Position numbers and translations under genes: made by a program. From assembly GCA_030430565.1 (NCBI GenBank), contig JAUIKS010000002.1, forward strand, positions 372,001-436,000: a stretch of 64,000 bases of DNA. The letters run 5' to 3'. This document shows, in pieces, positions 62,881 to 64,000 of this stretch. The notes beneath the pieces were generated by a model. That model saw nothing but the letters and a program-made list of their open reading frames with translations. It had not been told where the DNA came from and did no database searches. Within the stretch, counting starts at the first letter, position 1; each line of letters opens with the position of its first letter. The DNA is from Polyangia bacterium (GTDB lineage: Bacteria > Myxococcota_A > Polyangia > Nannocystales > Nannocystaceae).

Positions 62881-62965
62881 GGATCGGGTTTTACCACCGA
62901 CCCGGCGAAATCGCGCGCGGCTTCTGTGCGCCGCCCAGGACGCGGCGCAGGACGCAGGGCTTCGC
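62881..62965. other. Spacer between PerM-family gene and polA
   Basis: 85 bp. On the minus strand GGTAAAACCCGATCC precedes the polA GTG. TAAAAC is not a good -10. No terminator hairpin of note. Confidence 0.4.
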
Positions 62966-64000
62966 TCAGGGCACGTCGTCGGGCGAGGCGCCGGTGTCGG
63001 TCTCGGGCGCGCCGGAGGGCCCGTGGTCGTCGGGGTCTTCCGGGACCTCCGGGACCTCGACCAGGTCTTCAGAGCCGAGCGCAGCGGTGCGCACGCGAAG
63101 CTCACCGAGCTCGCCGCTGTCGAGCAGGCCGCTGAGCTCCCGCGGCGCGGCGACCAGCGTGCGCGACGGCCCCAGCCCGCCGTCGTGACGCAGCGCGGTG
63201 GCCCGGTTGAGCGCATACAGGTAGAGCGTCTGCACGATCGAGCCGACGGGGACGGCGAACAGCGCGCCCATCAACCCGTAGACCTGCTCCCCCGCCAGCA
63301 GCGCGAAGATCACGACGATCGGGTGCATGTTGGCGGAGTCGCCGATGATCTTCGGGTTGAGGACGTTGCCCTCGAGCAGGTGAATCCCGGTCAACCACGC
63401 GAGCACCAAGAGCGGGTTGAACAGCGAGATGCTGCCGTCGTCCGTGGAGATCAGCGCGACGAACAGGATCGGGACCGAGGAGATGATGACGCCGAAGATC
63501 GGGATCAGGCTGAAGCCGCCGGCCAACAGCCCGAGCAAGAAGCTGTACTTGATGCCCAGGATCACGAGGCCGATGTAGGTCATCACCCCGTTGATCAAGC
63601 AGATCAGCAGCTGCCCGCGGATCACCCCCGAGAGCCCGATGTCGACCTCGTGCATGATCTCCGCGAACGTCCCGCGGTAGTGCTGGGGGATCAGCGAGCG
63701 GACGAAGCGGAGGATCCGCTGCGGCTCAAACATGATGTAGGCCGCGAGCATCAGCGTGATGACGAACTTGGTCAGGAACGCGGTGACGCCGGAGACGAGC
63801 ACGCGCAGCGTCTCGTAGATCATCCCGCCGTACTCGTCGCCCTTGCTCGTGACGTAGTGGCTCAGGCTATCCGCGAGCCCCTCGTCGCCGGCCGTGGGGG
63901 TCTGCGACTCGACGACCCAGTGCCCCGCGCCGACCTCCTGGATGTGCAGCGTGGCGCCCTCTAGATCGACGAGCATGGAGCCGTCGGTCTGCGGGGTCAC
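62966..64000 (-). CDS. AI-2E transporter/PerM-family membrane protein, 5' end cut
   Basis: Polytopic membrane protein of at least 344 residues. The frame runs to the last base of the window, so the N-terminus with the first membrane helices is outside. Visible are helices around LVSGVTAFLTKFVITLMLAAYIMF, LLICLINGVMTYIGLVILG, LLAGGFSLIPIFGVIISSVP and IVVIFALLAGEQVYGLMGAL, with the family-typical ending VPVGSIVQTLYLY. Members include AI-2 exporter TqsA and many of unknown cargo. A 60-residue acidic tail (EVPEVPEDPDDHGPS) is added. The gene lies 85 bp upstream of polA. Confidence 0.88.
   Translation of the reverse strand: MTPQTDGSMLVDLEGATLHIQEVGAGHWVVESQTPTAGDEGLADSLSHYVTSKGDEYGGMIYETLRVLVSGVTAFLTKFVITLMLAAYIMFEPQRILRFVRSLIPQHYRGTFAEIMHEVDIGLSGVIRGQLLICLINGVMTYIGLVILGIKYSFLLGLLAGGFSLIPIFGVIISSVPILFVALISTDDGSISLFNPLLVLAWLTGIHLLEGNVLNPKIIGDSANMHPIVVIFALLAGEQVYGLMGALFAVPVGSIVQTLYLYALNRATALRHDGGLGPSRTLVAAPRELSGLLDSGELGELRVRTAALGSEDLVEVPEVPEDPDDHGPSGAPETDTGASPDDVP

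Noticed and set aside
62881..63216. N-terminal extension of DNA polymerase I
   Set aside because: The added residues are a shadow of the AI-2E-family gene and lie before the conserved nuclease start.

Overview
The window is GC-rich (roughly 70% by eye) chromosomal DNA with dense coding, many 1-13 bp gene overlaps and several eukaryotic-type kinases. A roughly 1570-residue NAD-type glutamate dehydrogenase, secreted proteins with Cys-framed Asp/Asn repeats, lipoproteins carrying Gly-Asp runs, and a TPR/TonB/ExbB/ExbD module all point to a myxobacterium-like member of the Myxococcota, most likely near Nannocystaceae. This assignment is an inference from gene content. I found no rRNA, tRNA, CRISPR array, transposase or phage gene.

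Layout. 1-10.4 kb holds a secreted SNase-like nuclease (5' end outside the window), two proteins with C-DG-DND-DG-DC repeats (the second with a probable outer-membrane barrel), a thioredoxin-like lipoprotein, a metallo-beta-lactamase-fold protein with altered metal motif, a rhomboid protease, and two paralogous Cys-rich lipoproteins separated by AT-rich DNA. 10.4-16.8 kb holds NAD-glutamate dehydrogenase and a Xaa-Pro aminopeptidase.

16.8-27.8 kb is the most unusual part. A leftward cluster encodes a large uncharacterised protein, a second uncharacterised protein, a MoxR-type AAA+ ATPase, a vWA-domain protein and a TPR/HEAT-like protein. A rightward pair encoding an FHA-domain protein and a Ser/Thr kinase diverges from it. 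This resembles the MoxR-vWA ternary NTP-dependent systems predicted computationally in multicellular bacteria. It contains a 65-bp direct repeat between the MoxR and vWA genes. It is followed by a lectin-fold lipoprotein and a 1519-residue kinase/cyclase-like/AAA/TPR signalling protein (27.8-33.1 kb).

33.9-42.1 kb is a leftward TPR lipoprotein/TonB/ExbB/ExbD/ExbD module ending in a 1381-residue secreted Ca-binding-type protein. 42.4-44.0 kb encodes EF-P and its lysyl-ligase EpmA. 44.3-48.5 kb is a complete-looking cysteine pathway of the CysO type: an Rrf2 regulator, a cysteine synthase, a MoeB-like E1, a ubiquitin-like carrier ending in Gly-Gly, a second cysteine synthase and a JAMM peptidase. 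48.5-54.6 kb holds a Nudix hydrolase, a DUF507 protein, an ETF-like/ATP-grasp pair, an alpha/beta hydrolase and a CCA-type nucleotidyltransferase. 54.7-59.3 kb is a leftward signalling operon (GGDEF-EAL response regulator, PAS histidine kinase, single-domain receiver). 59.5-64 kb carries a CBS-domain protein, a proofreading-deficient-looking DNA polymerase I and an AI-2E/PerM-family membrane protein cut by the right edge.

A recurring regulatory signature is a TANNNT hexamer (TACACT four times) lying 6-11 nt upstream of a start codon. It suggests leaderless or nearly leaderless transcripts and revises two start sites (24552 and 42083).
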